Below are positions 24,197-32,797 of a stretch of DNA of 64,000 nt, piece after piece (position 1 is the first letter of the stretch; every line of letters starts with the position of its first letter). The notes beneath the pieces are model-generated. The model saw only the letters and a program-made list of their open reading frames with translations. It searched no databases and was not told the DNA's origin. The translations under genes and the position numbers were made by a program. This stretch comes from CAYRFF01 sp964436125. GTDB taxonomy: Bacteria > Bacteroidota > Bacteroidia > Chitinophagales > Saprospiraceae. The stretch covers positions 40,951 through 104,950 of the forward strand of contig CAYTBT010000007.1 of the NCBI GenBank assembly GCA_964436125.1. The letters run 5' to 3'.

Positions 24197-25405
24197 ATGA
24201 ATAAATCGATATTTTACATTATCTGTACTGTTCTTGTCTTTGGTTTCAGTGCTATAAGTCAGGCACAAGAAGATCACGTCTTTACTCATTCCGAGGAGGA
24301 TTTAAGGGAACTCTTAAAGGCTGAGGAAGAATCGTACAATCAGAAGGTTCTACATCATATAGCCGACGCCAACCACTTCCACATTATCGGCGATATTTCT
24401 CTACCTTTACCGGTAATCCTGTACGATTTTAAAGAAGGGTTTACCTTCTGTATGTCTAATGCATTTGAGCATGGGCATAAGGCGGTTGATGGGTACGTTA
24501 TGAACAATGGAAATATTGAACGAGTATTAAGCGAGGATTTCCCGGAAGAGACAGTAAGCGTGGATGGCTTCCACGAGATGACAATTAAGGATGAAGATGG
24601 TAAAGATAAGCTTGCTGATTTTGTGGTTTATGAAGGAAAGTCATACAGAATACAAGGTTCAGCGACATTGCTTGGTCTCAGAGAAGCTACCTTTATTGAT
24701 TTCTCCATAACGAAGAACGTATTTACAATGCTTCTTGCAGCATTATTGCTGATATGGATTTTCCTATCTGTAAGAAAAGGATATAGAAAGAATGATGGAA
24801 AGGCGCCCACGGGAATTCAATCCTTTATGGAGCCTTTTATTTTATTTGTCAGAGATGAAATTGCCATACCGGCTATCGGAAAAGGATGGGAGAAATATTT
24901 TCCATTTATCGCAACCCTATTCTTTTTCATTCTGATCTGTAATATACTCGGAATTGTGCCATTTTTCCCCGGAAGTGCCAATATCATGGGGAATGTAGGT
25001 GCGACTCTGGCACTGGCACTTATTGTGTTCCTCGTAACGAATTTCTCAGCAAATAGACATTACTGGCAACACATTTTCTGGATGCCGGGAGTGCCGATTG
25101 CCGTGAGACCTATATTGGCTATAATAGAATTTCTCGGCTTATTTACCAAGCCATTTACACTCTTTATACGGATTTTTGGAAATATTGCAGCAGGGCATAT
25201 TATTATATTGAGTTTAGTGGGCTTGATATTTATCTTGGGACAGAATGGAGAGAGCATTCCGGGGATAGTAGAGGGAAGTATTATTGCGGTCCCCTTTGTA
25301 TTTGCGATGAACCTCCTCGAGTTATTTGTGGGAGCATTACAAGCATTTATATTTGCTTTACTGGCAGCATTGTATATAGGAGATGCAACAGCAGAAGCAC
25401 ATTAA
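24197..25405 (+). CDS. atpB: ATP synthase F0 subunit a
   Basis: The proton half-channel subunit of F1F0 ATP synthase. At 402 residues it is much longer than the E. coli protein (271) because of an N-terminal signal peptide (cleavage after SQAQ, about residue 24) and about 145 extra-cytoplasmic residues with many histidines (HHIADANHFHIIGD). This extension is usual in Bacteroidota. The membrane part begins near residue 173, and the essential arginine is in TLFIRIFGN (R325). It opens the operon atpB-E-F-H-A-G; no atpI-like gene precedes it. Confidence 0.95.
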   Translation: MNKSIFYIICTVLVFGFSAISQAQEDHVFTHSEEDLRELLKAEEESYNQKVLHHIADANHFHIIGDISLPLPVILYDFKEGFTFCMSNAFEHGHKAVDGYVMNNGNIERVLSEDFPEETVSVDGFHEMTIKDEDGKDKLADFVVYEGKSYRIQGSATLLGLREATFIDFSITKNVFTMLLAALLLIWIFLSVRKGYRKNDGKAPTGIQSFMEPFILFVRDEIAIPAIGKGWEKYFPFIATLFFFILICNILGIVPFFPGSANIMGNVGATLALALIVFLVTNFSANRHYWQHIFWMPGVPIAVRPILAIIEFLGLFTKPFTLFIRIFGNIAAGHIIILSLVGLIFILGQNGESIPGIVEGSIIAVPFVFAMNLLELFVGALQAFIFALLAALYIGDATAEAH

Positions 25406-25445
25406 GAAAAATTAAATTATTTTATCATTTTTTAAATAGATTATT

Positions 25446-25649
25446 ATGACTGGAACATTAGCAGGAGTAGGAGCAGGACTTGCAGCAATCGGAGCCGGAA
25501 TCGGAATCGGACTTATCGGTGGAAAAGCAATGAGTGCCATTGCACGTCAACCGGAAGCTGCAGGAACAATCCGTACAAGTATGCTTATCGTGGCTGCCTT
25601 GGTAGAGGGTGTTGCACTTTTCGCCGTTGTTGTTGCATTGATAGCATAA
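25446..25649 (+). CDS. atpE: ATP synthase F0 subunit c
   Basis: A 67-residue hairpin of two membrane helices that forms the rotor ring. Helix 1 is glycine-rich (GAGLAAIGAGIGIGLIGG) and helix 2 carries the ion-binding glutamate in AALVEGVALF (E54). No Gln in helix 1 or Ser/Thr next to the glutamate is seen, so proton use is more likely than sodium. The loop RQPEAAG is the usual contact with the central stalk. It is followed by a 95-base gap with a possible hairpin, unlike the tight spacing elsewhere in the operon. Confidence 0.96.
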   Translation: MTGTLAGVGAGLAAIGAGIGIGLIGGKAMSAIARQPEAAGTIRTSMLIVAALVEGVALFAVVVALIA

Positions 25650-25673
25650 TACTTCACATTAATGAATGATTAT

Positions 25674-25709
25674 GGTGATATGGTGTAACGGTTGGTTGCC
25701 TGTATCACC
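25674..25709 (+). other. Possible stem-loop between atpE and atpF
   Basis: GGTGATA (25674-25680) pairs with TATCACC (25703-25709) across a 22-base loop and can be extended by G-U pairs. A pyrimidine-rich tract follows. It may tune atpE against atpF expression or mRNA stability. Confidence 0.4.
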
Positions 25710-25744
25710 TTTCTCAATTTTCTCATTGAATACAGAATTAAAAT

Positions 25745-26257
25745 ATGATTTTTTTACTAGAATTTAGTGTCATACAACCCGATATAGGGATGTTGTTCTG
25801 GACAACAATAATCTTTCTATTAGTCTTGTGGTTCCTTGCCAATAAAGCATACAAGCCGATAGTAGATGCACTTAAGAAAAGAGAAGATAGCATTCAAGAA
25901 GCACTCGATTCAGCTGAAGAAGCTAAGAAGCAAATGGCTGAAATGAAGGCAGAGAATGATAAACTATTGCAGCAAGCACGTGAGGAAAGAGCTCAAATCC
26001 TGAAGGAAGCAAAGGAATCCGGCAAGAAGATTGTCAGCGATGCCAAGGAAGCTGCCAAAATCGAAGCGCAGAAAACGATAGAAAATGCACAGCAAGATAT
26101 CGAGAACCAAAAACGGAAAGCTGTGGAAGAAATTAAAGATGAACTCGGTGCTTATGCCGTTAATCTTGCAGAACAGCTCATTAAATCGGAGATTGCCACA
26201 AGTGCAGAGCAAGAAAAGCTTATAAACAATATGTTGGATGAAATTCATTCAAATTAA
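25745..26257 (+). CDS. atpF: ATP synthase F0 subunit b
   Basis: A 170-residue peripheral-stalk subunit. One N-terminal membrane helix (about residues 12-32, MLFWTTIIFLLVLWFLANKA) is followed by a long charged right-handed coiled coil (about 38-140) and a C-terminal region that contacts the delta subunit. No second b' gene is present, so the stalk is presumably a homodimer. atpH follows after 11 bases. Confidence 0.95.
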   Translation: MIFLLEFSVIQPDIGMLFWTTIIFLLVLWFLANKAYKPIVDALKKREDSIQEALDSAEEAKKQMAEMKAENDKLLQQAREERAQILKEAKESGKKIVSDAKEAAKIEAQKTIENAQQDIENQKRKAVEEIKDELGAYAVNLAEQLIKSEIATSAEQEKLINNMLDEIHSN

Positions 26258-26268
26258 ACCTGTGATTT

Positions 26269-26805
26269 ATGGCTATTGATAAAGTTGCAAGACCTTATGC
26301 CAAGACATTAATCGAGCATGCTGAAGAAGCAGGTAAGATCGACCAGATTGTCGAGGACATCGAAACGATAAAATCAGCGTTGAAGAATAGAGATCTAGAG
26401 CTGCTTTTTATGAGTCCTATTGTTAATACTAAGAAAAAGATGGACATCATTAAGGCTATATTCACCGGTAAAATCAGTGATATAAGCCTGAATTTCCTAT
26501 TGCTTGTATTAAGAAAAAACAGAGAGAGCTTTATCTCTGACATCATTGAAGCTTCAGAAGCGTTTATCCTTGAGATAAAGGATATTACGGAAGTCACTAT
26601 TACAACAGCAGCAGAGGTTTCAGACGATACGATTAAGAAAATAGAAGAACTCGTCAAATCCTTTGGACAGACGAGGAGTAATCTACGCGTAAAACACAGA
26701 ATAGATAAATCTATACTCGGTGGATTTATCGTTGAATTTGAAGGGAAAATAATTAATGCATCAATTGCACATAAATTAAAAGAGTTGAGGCGCTCATTTA
26801 ATTAA
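26269..26805 (+). CDS. atpH: ATP synthase F1 subunit delta
   Basis: A 178-residue protein that ties the peripheral stalk to the top of F1. It has the N-terminal six-helix domain (ARPYAKTLIEHAEEAGKIDQ) and the C-terminal block DKSILGGFIVEFEGKIINASI, which holds the family signature. Its length and place between atpF and atpA are standard. Confidence 0.95.
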   Translation: MAIDKVARPYAKTLIEHAEEAGKIDQIVEDIETIKSALKNRDLELLFMSPIVNTKKKMDIIKAIFTGKISDISLNFLLLVLRKNRESFISDIIEASEAFILEIKDITEVTITTAAEVSDDTIKKIEELVKSFGQTRSNLRVKHRIDKSILGGFIVEFEGKIINASIAHKLKELRRSFN

Positions 26806-26849
26806 AGCCTTGGAAAGAAATATATTAATTCATACAAAGTATAGCTAAA

Positions 26850-28436
26850 ATGGCAGTCATAAAACCAGATGAAATATCGGCAATATTAAAACAAGAGCTT
26901 TCGGGATTTGATTCCGATGTTTCCCTTGAAGAAAAAGGAACGGTACTTCAAGTAGGAGACGGTATTGCAAGAATATATGGCCTTCGTTCAGTACAAGCTG
27001 GTGAGCTTGTAGAATTTGAAAATGGGGTACGTGCAATCGCATTGAACCTCGAAGAAGACAATGTGGGTGTGGTGCTTTTGGGTCCGGATGACGGTATTAA
27101 GGAAGGTTCTTCCGTTAAACGTACGGGACTTATCGCGTCTATACCTGTCGGTGAAGGACTTCTCGGTCGTGTTATTGATCCACTCGGTAACCCCATCGAT
27201 GGGAAAGGACCTATCGAGGGAAAGCTTTATGATATGCCACTTGAGCGTAAAGCACCTGGTGTTATCTACCGTCAGCCGGTGGATGAGCCACTACAGACCG
27301 GTATTAAGGCTATTGACTCGATGATACCTATCGGTCGTGGACAGCGCGAATTAATTATCGGTGACCGTCAGGTAGGAAAAACGGCGATAGCCATAGATAC
27401 AATAATCAATCAGAAGGAATTTTATGACAAAGGCGAGCCGGTATATTGTATTTATGTAGCATCCGGCCAGAAGGCATCTACGGTTGCACAGGTTGCCAAG
27501 ACGCTTGAGGATTACGGAGCGATGGATTATACCGTAATTGTATCGGCCTCGGCAGCAGATCCGGCACCACTACAATTCTACGCACCATTTGCCGGTGCTG
27601 CGGTTGGAGAGTTTTTCCGTGACCGAGGCGATGCTGCACTGATTACCTACGATGATTTATCCAAGCAGGCTGTTGCTTATCGTGAGGTTTCATTGCTCTT
27701 GAGAAGACCGCCGGGTCGTGAAGCTTATCCCGGTGATGTCTTTTATCTGCACTCGCGCCTACTTGAGCGTGCCGCAAAGATTATCGACAATAATGAAATT
27801 GCACAGCAGATGAATGATATCCCACAATCACTCCGCGATGCCGGTCTCGTGAAAGGTGGTGGGTCGCTGACAGCACTGCCGATTATTGAGACGCAAGCTG
27901 GTGACGTTTCTGCCTATATCCCGACCAATGTTATTTCTATTACAGATGGTCAGATATTCCTTGAATCCAATCTTTTTAATTCCGGTGTGCGTCCTGCGAT
28001 TAACGTAGGTGTTTCTGTGTCTCGTGTAGGTGGTTCTGCTCAGATTAAATCCATGAAGAAAGTTGCCGGTACATTGAAACTCGATCAAGCTCAATATCGT
28101 GATCTGGAAGCTTTCGCAAAATTTGGGTCGGATCTCGATGAAGCAACTACACGGGTGATTGAAAAAGGTAAACGCAATGTGGAAATCTTGAAACAACCAC
28201 AATATTCACCTGTTCCTGTAGGGAAGCAGATTGCCATTATATATTGTGGTGTTCATGGCTTATTGATGGACGTTCCGGTGGAGAAGGTCACTGAATTTGA
28301 AGAAGTATTCTTGACTCAGCTGGAAAATAAACATCCCAAAGTACTTGAAACACTTTCTTCCGGGAAATTGAAGGATGAAGACCTGAAGAAGATCGAGGCA
28401 CTTGCCAAGGAACTTACTGCACAGTATAGAGCATAG
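26850..28436 (+). CDS. atpA: ATP synthase F1 subunit alpha
   Basis: The non-catalytic nucleotide-binding subunit of F1, 528 residues. The Walker A motif GDRQVGKT is at 171-178, the Walker B strand DAALITYDDLSKQAVAYREV is near 255-270, and PPGREAYPGDVFYLHSRLLERAA follows, which contains the conserved arginine region. The N-terminal beta barrel includes VLQVGDGIARIYGL. It is the most conserved gene in the window. Confidence 0.98.
   Translation: MAVIKPDEISAILKQELSGFDSDVSLEEKGTVLQVGDGIARIYGLRSVQAGELVEFENGVRAIALNLEEDNVGVVLLGPDDGIKEGSSVKRTGLIASIPVGEGLLGRVIDPLGNPIDGKGPIEGKLYDMPLERKAPGVIYRQPVDEPLQTGIKAIDSMIPIGRGQRELIIGDRQVGKTAIAIDTIINQKEFYDKGEPVYCIYVASGQKASTVAQVAKTLEDYGAMDYTVIVSASAADPAPLQFYAPFAGAAVGEFFRDRGDAALITYDDLSKQAVAYREVSLLLRRPPGREAYPGDVFYLHSRLLERAAKIIDNNEIAQQMNDIPQSLRDAGLVKGGGSLTALPIIETQAGDVSAYIPTNVISITDGQIFLESNLFNSGVRPAINVGVSVSRVGGSAQIKSMKKVAGTLKLDQAQYRDLEAFAKFGSDLDEATTRVIEKGKRNVEILKQPQYSPVPVGKQIAIIYCGVHGLLMDVPVEKVTEFEEVFLTQLENKHPKVLETLSSGKLKDEDLKKIEALAKELTAQYRA
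28110..28121 (-). repeat. Near-copy of the dispersed 12-mer: TTTTGCGAAAGC
   Basis: One mismatch (first base) to ATTTGCNNAAGC on the minus strand inside atpA. The TTGCGNAAGC core is intact. Confidence 0.45.
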
Positions 28437-28477
28437 ATTTTTCACGATTATTCATTATTCCATAGAACGATAATAGT

Positions 28478-29377
28478 ATGGGTGCCAATTTAAAAGAGGT
28501 AAGAGATAGGATAAAGTCTGTTCAGAATACGCAACAGATAACCAAGGCAATGAAAATGGTTTCCGCGGCTAAGCTACGCCGTGCACAGGAAGCGATTGAG
28601 CGCTTAAGACCGTATTCTAGCAAGCTCAATCAAATGCTGGTGAATATCCTTTCCAATGTCGATGACGATGCTTCTACGGAACTCAGTGAAAAACGCGATA
28701 TTGAAGATGTGTTGTTGATTGTCGTTACGAGTAGTAAAGGGCTCTGCGGAGCATTTGATTCACATATTATCAAAGCTGCTGCAGCGAAGATTGATAACGC
28801 TTATGCAAGTCAACGTGACGCAGGCAAGATTACCATTGCTTGTATTGGTAAAAAAGGATTTGAATATTTCCGCAGTCACTATAGCCAATGCAGAATTGTC
28901 GATGATCATGTTGCTATGATGGACGACTTGAGCTTTGAAAATATTAGTAGCTTTGCCGACATCTTGATGAATCGCTTTACAAGGGGACGATATGATAAAA
29001 TCGATGTTGCTTTTGCGGAATTTGTGAATCCTGTTGTGCAGAATGTTCAGGTTGCTAGCTACTTGCCTATAGAAACACTCGAGGTTGATGAGGATGAGGA
29101 AGATTCAATGAAGGCAGATTATATCTTTGAGCCTGATGAAAATTCCTTGCTTGAATATCTCGTTCCTTCTATTATGCAAGTACGATTTCAACGATATCTG
29201 CTCGATAATAATGCTTCCGAACAAGGAGCGAGGATGACGGCGATGGATCAAGCCACTGAGAATGCGGAAGAACTGCAGAAGGAACTGAATATTGCTTATA
29301 ACAAAGCTAGACAAGAAGCAATTACGCGTGAAATCTCTGAGATTGTCGGTGGAGCAGCTGCATTGGAAGACGCATAG
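28478..29377 (+). CDS. atpG: ATP synthase F1 subunit gamma
   Basis: The rotating central-stalk subunit, 299 residues. The N-terminal helix has the family signature KSVQNTQQITKAMKMVSAAKLRRAQ and the C-terminal helix has ARMTAMDQATENAEELQKELN, with a Rossmann-like domain between. It is the last gene of the operon; the catalytic subunit gene atpD and atpC do not follow. An exact dispersed 12-mer begins 3 bases after the stop. Confidence 0.97.
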   Translation: MGANLKEVRDRIKSVQNTQQITKAMKMVSAAKLRRAQEAIERLRPYSSKLNQMLVNILSNVDDDASTELSEKRDIEDVLLIVVTSSKGLCGAFDSHIIKAAAAKIDNAYASQRDAGKITIACIGKKGFEYFRSHYSQCRIVDDHVAMMDDLSFENISSFADILMNRFTRGRYDKIDVAFAEFVNPVVQNVQVASYLPIETLEVDEDEEDSMKADYIFEPDENSLLEYLVPSIMQVRFQRYLLDNNASEQGARMTAMDQATENAEELQKELNIAYNKARQEAITREISEIVGGAAALEDA

Positions 29378-29379
29378 AG

Positions 29380-29391
29380 ATTTGCGTAAGC
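29380..29391 (+). repeat. Dispersed 12-mer copy: ATTTGCGTAAGC
   Basis: Exact match to ATTTGCNNAAGC in intergenic DNA, three bases after the atpG stop. Confidence 0.78.
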
Positions 29392-29471
29392 TGAGATATT
29401 GTCAGGATTGTCGGAGTGAGTGCAATTATATATAGCCTTGTTAAGATTATGTGTTTTCCTTATTGTTTATG

Positions 29472-29479
29472 TATCTTTC
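29472..29479 (+). promoter_or_regulatory. Possible -7 element for the nucleotidyltransferase gene
   Basis: TAtcTTTC is one base from the TAnnTTTG consensus and lies 46 bases before the start codon. It overlaps one arm of a small inverted repeat (CTTTCA/TGAAAG, 29475-29496). Confidence 0.4.
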
Positions 29480-29525
29480 ACTTGAATTAATGAAAGTGTA
29501 GAGTTTTTAAATCTAGCATACAACG

Positions 29526-30524
29526 ATGAAAGCGATTATACCGGTAGCCGGTGCAGGAAAACGACTGCGTCCTCTGACTTATACCCAGCCTAAACCTCTT
29601 ATTCCCGTGGCAGGGAAACCTATTATATCTTTTATAATCGATGAATTGTGTAAGGTAGGAATTACCGATTACGTATTTGTTATCGGTTATATGGGGGAAA
29701 AAATCCGTTCTTATCTCGAAGAAAAATACCCCGACCTGAAAAAGGAATATGTCGTGCAGAATGAGCGCGAAGGACTCGGACATGCAATATATCTGGCTCT
29801 GGATGTCGTGGAAGAGGAAGAAAGCGTATTTATAGCATTGGGAGATACAATATGCGAGCTGGATTTGAAGCAAATGGTGGAAAATAAAGATTCTTGTATT
29901 GCAATCTCCAAGGTTGAAGATCCTCGAGAATTTGGTGTGGCAGAAATAGATGAGAACGGACGCGTACTGAAACTCATTGAAAAACCGCGTATCCCCAAGT
30001 CCAATCAAGCTATCGTCGGCATGTATAAAATTAATAGCTCGGTAAAACTCTATGAGGCACTGCAGTATATCATAGATCAAGATAAAAGTACCTACGGTGA
30101 GTATCAATTGACTGATGCTCTGATGAAGATGGTCGATGGCGGAGTGCGATTTGATACGATTGTTGTTGAACGGTGGTTTGATTGTGGTAAGAAAGATATC
30201 CTTCTTGAAACCAATGCTTTACTTTTATCCAAAGAAATAAGCAATATTGCTCCTGATAGTGCATACGATAATACGATTATTATTGACCCTGTGTTTATCG
30301 GAGAAAACTGTAAGATTAAAAACTGTATTATCGGCCCTTCAGTGTCAATCAGTGAAGGGGTTACCGTGAATGAAAGTATTATTAAAAATTCGATAATAGG
30401 CGGGAACTCGACAATTGATGAAGTTGTCCTTGTGGATAGTGTTATAGGGAACGATACAGCTATAAAAGGCGTTAAGCAATCGCTGAATCTGGGTGATAAT
30501 ACGCAGATCGATTTTAGTGCATAA
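29526..30524 (+). CDS. Sugar-1-phosphate nucleotidyltransferase with hexapeptide tail
   Basis: A 332-residue enzyme that would make an NDP-sugar from NTP and a sugar 1-phosphate for cell-surface polysaccharide. The N-terminal nucleotidyltransferase domain has the signature IIPVAGAGKRLRPLTYTQPKPLIP at the start (G-x-G-x-R and PK) and ALGDTICELDL near 100-110, whose aspartate binds metal. The C-terminal 80 residues form a left-handed beta-helix of hexapeptide repeats (IGENCKIKNCIIGPSVSISEG). It resembles RmlA/GlmU-N-like and archaeal bifunctional types; the sugar and the NTP cannot be fixed from sequence. No glycan genes are adjacent. Confidence 0.88.
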   Translation: MKAIIPVAGAGKRLRPLTYTQPKPLIPVAGKPIISFIIDELCKVGITDYVFVIGYMGEKIRSYLEEKYPDLKKEYVVQNEREGLGHAIYLALDVVEEEESVFIALGDTICELDLKQMVENKDSCIAISKVEDPREFGVAEIDENGRVLKLIEKPRIPKSNQAIVGMYKINSSVKLYEALQYIIDQDKSTYGEYQLTDALMKMVDGGVRFDTIVVERWFDCGKKDILLETNALLLSKEISNIAPDSAYDNTIIIDPVFIGENCKIKNCIIGPSVSISEGVTVNESIIKNSIIGGNSTIDEVVLVDSVIGNDTAIKGVKQSLNLGDNTQIDFSA

Positions 30525-30537
30525 AATATCCCACTTA

Positions 30538-30569
30538 TTTGGTAGTTAATAAAGGAAGTAATATCTTCG
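30538..30569 (+). promoter_or_regulatory. Possible rpsP promoter
   Basis: TTTG (30538-30541), 20 bases, TAtcTTcG (30562-30569), one mismatch from the -7 consensus. The leader would be about 65 bases. Confidence 0.45.
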
Positions 30570-30640
30570 CGTCCGTTAAATCCACCTGCTGTCGGCGAGA
30601 CTGATTGGGTAGGTTATTAATCAAGGAAATTAATTAAAAT

Positions 30641-31075
30641 ATGTCAGTAAGATTAAGATTACAACGGAAAGGAAGAAAAAAATTACCTTTTTACCATATT
30701 GTTGTGGCGGATCAACGTGCGCCTCGTGATGGTAAAATTATAGAAAGAATCGGCACATACAATCCTATGACCAGGCCAGCTACAATTACACTTGACGAGG
30801 AGAGTGCTTTAAGATGGCTTGAAAATGGAGCGCAACCATCGGATACAGTGCGTGCGATGTTGAAATTTAAAGGTGTGCTCTACAAGCGGCATTTACTTAA
30901 GGGAGTGAAGAAAGGAGCGCTTACCGAGGAAAAAGCTACTGAATTGTACGATTCCTTTAAGACAAGAAAAGAAGCAATGGTTGCTGAAAGATTTGCTCAG
31001 ACTGCTGAGGAGAAGCGGTCACGATTGAAAGAAATTGCAGGAGTCGCTCCTGTTATTGCAACAGAAGAAGAGTAA
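30641..31075 (+). CDS. rpsP: 30S ribosomal protein bS16
   Basis: Small-subunit ribosomal protein S16. The conserved N-terminal 80 residues include SVRLRLQRKGRKKLPFYHIVVADQRAPRDG and IERIGTYNPM. At 144 residues it is longer than the E. coli protein (82) owing to a charged alpha-helical C-terminal extension (LTEEKATELYDSFKTRKEAM), which is usual in Bacteroidota. rimM and trmD do not follow here; trmD is 26 kb away. Confidence 0.97.
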   Translation: MSVRLRLQRKGRKKLPFYHIVVADQRAPRDGKIIERIGTYNPMTRPATITLDEESALRWLENGAQPSDTVRAMLKFKGVLYKRHLLKGVKKGALTEEKATELYDSFKTRKEAMVAERFAQTAEEKRSRLKEIAGVAPVIATEEE

Positions 31076-31093
31076 AACTGTATCGCCAGATAC

Positions 31094-31123
31094 TTTTCTA
31101 AAAAGTAGAAATTGCTATATTTG
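31094..31123 (+). promoter_or_regulatory. Promoter for the unknown 463-aa gene
   Basis: TTTT (31094-31097), 18 bases, TAtaTTTG (31116-31123). Transcription should start around 31129, giving a long leader of about 98 bases that begins with a strong hairpin. Confidence 0.6.
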
Positions 31124-31133
31124 CAGTAGAAAG

Positions 31134-31170
31134 TCAACCTGATAGGGCATAATGTGCTTTATCAGGTTGA
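31134..31170 (+). other. Leader hairpin of the 463-aa gene, or rpsP terminator
   Basis: A perfect 11-bp stem (TCAACCTGATA, 31134-31144, with TATCAGGTTGA, 31160-31170) has a 15-base loop. Only a broken T run (TTATTAT) follows, so it is a poor terminator. It lies about 5 bases after the predicted transcription start. Confidence 0.65.
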
Positions 31171-31226
31171 TTATTATATGGGAAATTGAATTTTTATCGT
31201 TAATTGATATATAAAGACACCAAAAG

Positions 31227-32618
31227 ATGGAAAAACTTGCACAGAACTATAAAGAAGAACTCAATGCTATTGCTGAAGAAATTCAATCATCTGAATTGCT
31301 TGAAGCGTACCTTGAAGAGGAGGGCAGTGATGAGTATCGTGCACTGATCGATGCTTATGAGTCTGATATTGATGAACTTTATAGTGAAGTTGCCGATAAA
31401 TATCCGATGCAACTCATTGATCTAGAAGATCATATTCTGGATCAGAGATTTGAGGGACTTTATCTATCTAAACTTGTCGGTTATGCGGTACTCCGCGGCG
31501 TTGTAGGAGATGATTATAAATATCTGCGTCCACAACAGCAATTTCAGAAGGTTCTGTTATTTATGTGTGAAAATCCCAACTTTGAGATGATTTCTCAACG
31601 AGTAGGACAAGGCATACAGGTGGGATTTGCACTGAGTTCTGATATCTGGATTACTAATCTTATGGACAGAGTGCATAGCAGACGTGCAATTAGTTATCTG
31701 CGTCGTCAGAAGAAAGCAGAATACCGCGACTTGACCAATCGGAAGCGACTTTATGAAAAATATAAAGGACAGTTCTCTTCCTTGAACTTTTATACGGCTC
31801 AATTCCCGGAAAACAGTGCAGAATTGAAAATTTATTATCCGGACTTGAAAGATTTCCTCGTCGAGAGAATCCTTAGAGAACTCGACAATGAAACCTTAGT
31901 TCCATTTATCGAGAAATTTTTAAAAAATGATCAACTGAGTGGCAGTCTTGACTATGTTTATCTCCTGGGACTGATGGTGAATTATTTGCGCTACGATGAT
32001 CTTACAGAACTTTTTAAAGAAAGATTAAATACACAGAGGAAAGAGCGGGATGACTTCAGCAAAAAGTATTTTACCTTCCTCAGAGAATTACTGGGTTCCA
32101 GACTTAAAGTAACTCCGGAATGCGACAAATACGTCTCTTCTTTACTAGATAAAAAACTTGATGATGAGCTCACGGAGTATTACACTATGACCGATACTAT
32201 CCATGGTAAAGGATATGTCCACCAGGAAACACAGGAAGAAATACGTCAGTTTTACTATCAACATGATGGCCTGTCAACGATTAATGAATGCGTGCGACTC
32301 ACGATCTTGATTTACTTTAAACGAGTCCTGGAAAATCTGGAAGCTGAAGAATATCAAGACTACTTTGAGATTAATAAGACTTTTTCGGTCTATATGAATA
32401 TCTTCCAAAACAAGAAATTTAATCAGGCAGTATTAAAGCTTTCGCTTTCATATATCAAGAAGAAACTCTTCAAGACATATACCAATAAAAGGGCCAAAGA
32501 CTATCAAGATATCAAGCGTTTCATCACTGCAACATTCACAGAGCATGATCTCATGACCCCGAAACAACTTAAAGAACTCTTTAAGACGAAGCGCAAGCGT
32601 AGAAAGAAGGTGAACTAG
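31227..32618 (+). CDS. Unknown mostly helical protein, 463 aa
   Basis: I do not recognise the family. The 463-residue protein has no signal peptide or membrane segment and should be cytoplasmic. It is rich in charged residues, leucine and tyrosine and looks almost entirely alpha-helical, with an acidic N-terminal 70 residues (YLEEEGSDEYRALIDAYESD) and a strongly basic C-terminal tail (KTKRKRRKKVN) that could bind nucleic acid or ribosomes. A block near 115-145 (NFEMISQRVGQGIQVGFALS) is the most distinctive part. It has its own promoter and a hairpin-bearing leader, so its expression may be controlled at RNA level. Confidence 0.8.
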   Translation: MEKLAQNYKEELNAIAEEIQSSELLEAYLEEEGSDEYRALIDAYESDIDELYSEVADKYPMQLIDLEDHILDQRFEGLYLSKLVGYAVLRGVVGDDYKYLRPQQQFQKVLLFMCENPNFEMISQRVGQGIQVGFALSSDIWITNLMDRVHSRRAISYLRRQKKAEYRDLTNRKRLYEKYKGQFSSLNFYTAQFPENSAELKIYYPDLKDFLVERILRELDNETLVPFIEKFLKNDQLSGSLDYVYLLGLMVNYLRYDDLTELFKERLNTQRKERDDFSKKYFTFLRELLGSRLKVTPECDKYVSSLLDKKLDDELTEYYTMTDTIHGKGYVHQETQEEIRQFYYQHDGLSTINECVRLTILIYFKRVLENLEAEEYQDYFEINKTFSVYMNIFQNKKFNQAVLKLSLSYIKKKLFKTYTNKRAKDYQDIKRFITATFTEHDLMTPKQLKELFKTKRKRRKKVN

Positions 32619-32764
32619 GCCGCTCAATCTAGATATATATATGATTTCTTCCCTTGTTGATGGCAAGCTTGGCTATCGATGACTTGTATTTTTATAGAGC
32701 TGTATCGATGAAAATTTATCCTTGATTATTTGCCATATAAATTATGGAAGATGAAAATATGGAA

Positions 32765-32772
32765 TAAATTTG
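32765..32772 (+). promoter_or_regulatory. -7 element for the saccharopine dehydrogenase-like gene
   Basis: TAaaTTTG matches the consensus and lies 25 bases before the start codon. No good -33 element is present. Confidence 0.5.
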
Positions 32773-32797
32773 CCTTCCTAATTGATAAATTAAGCCT

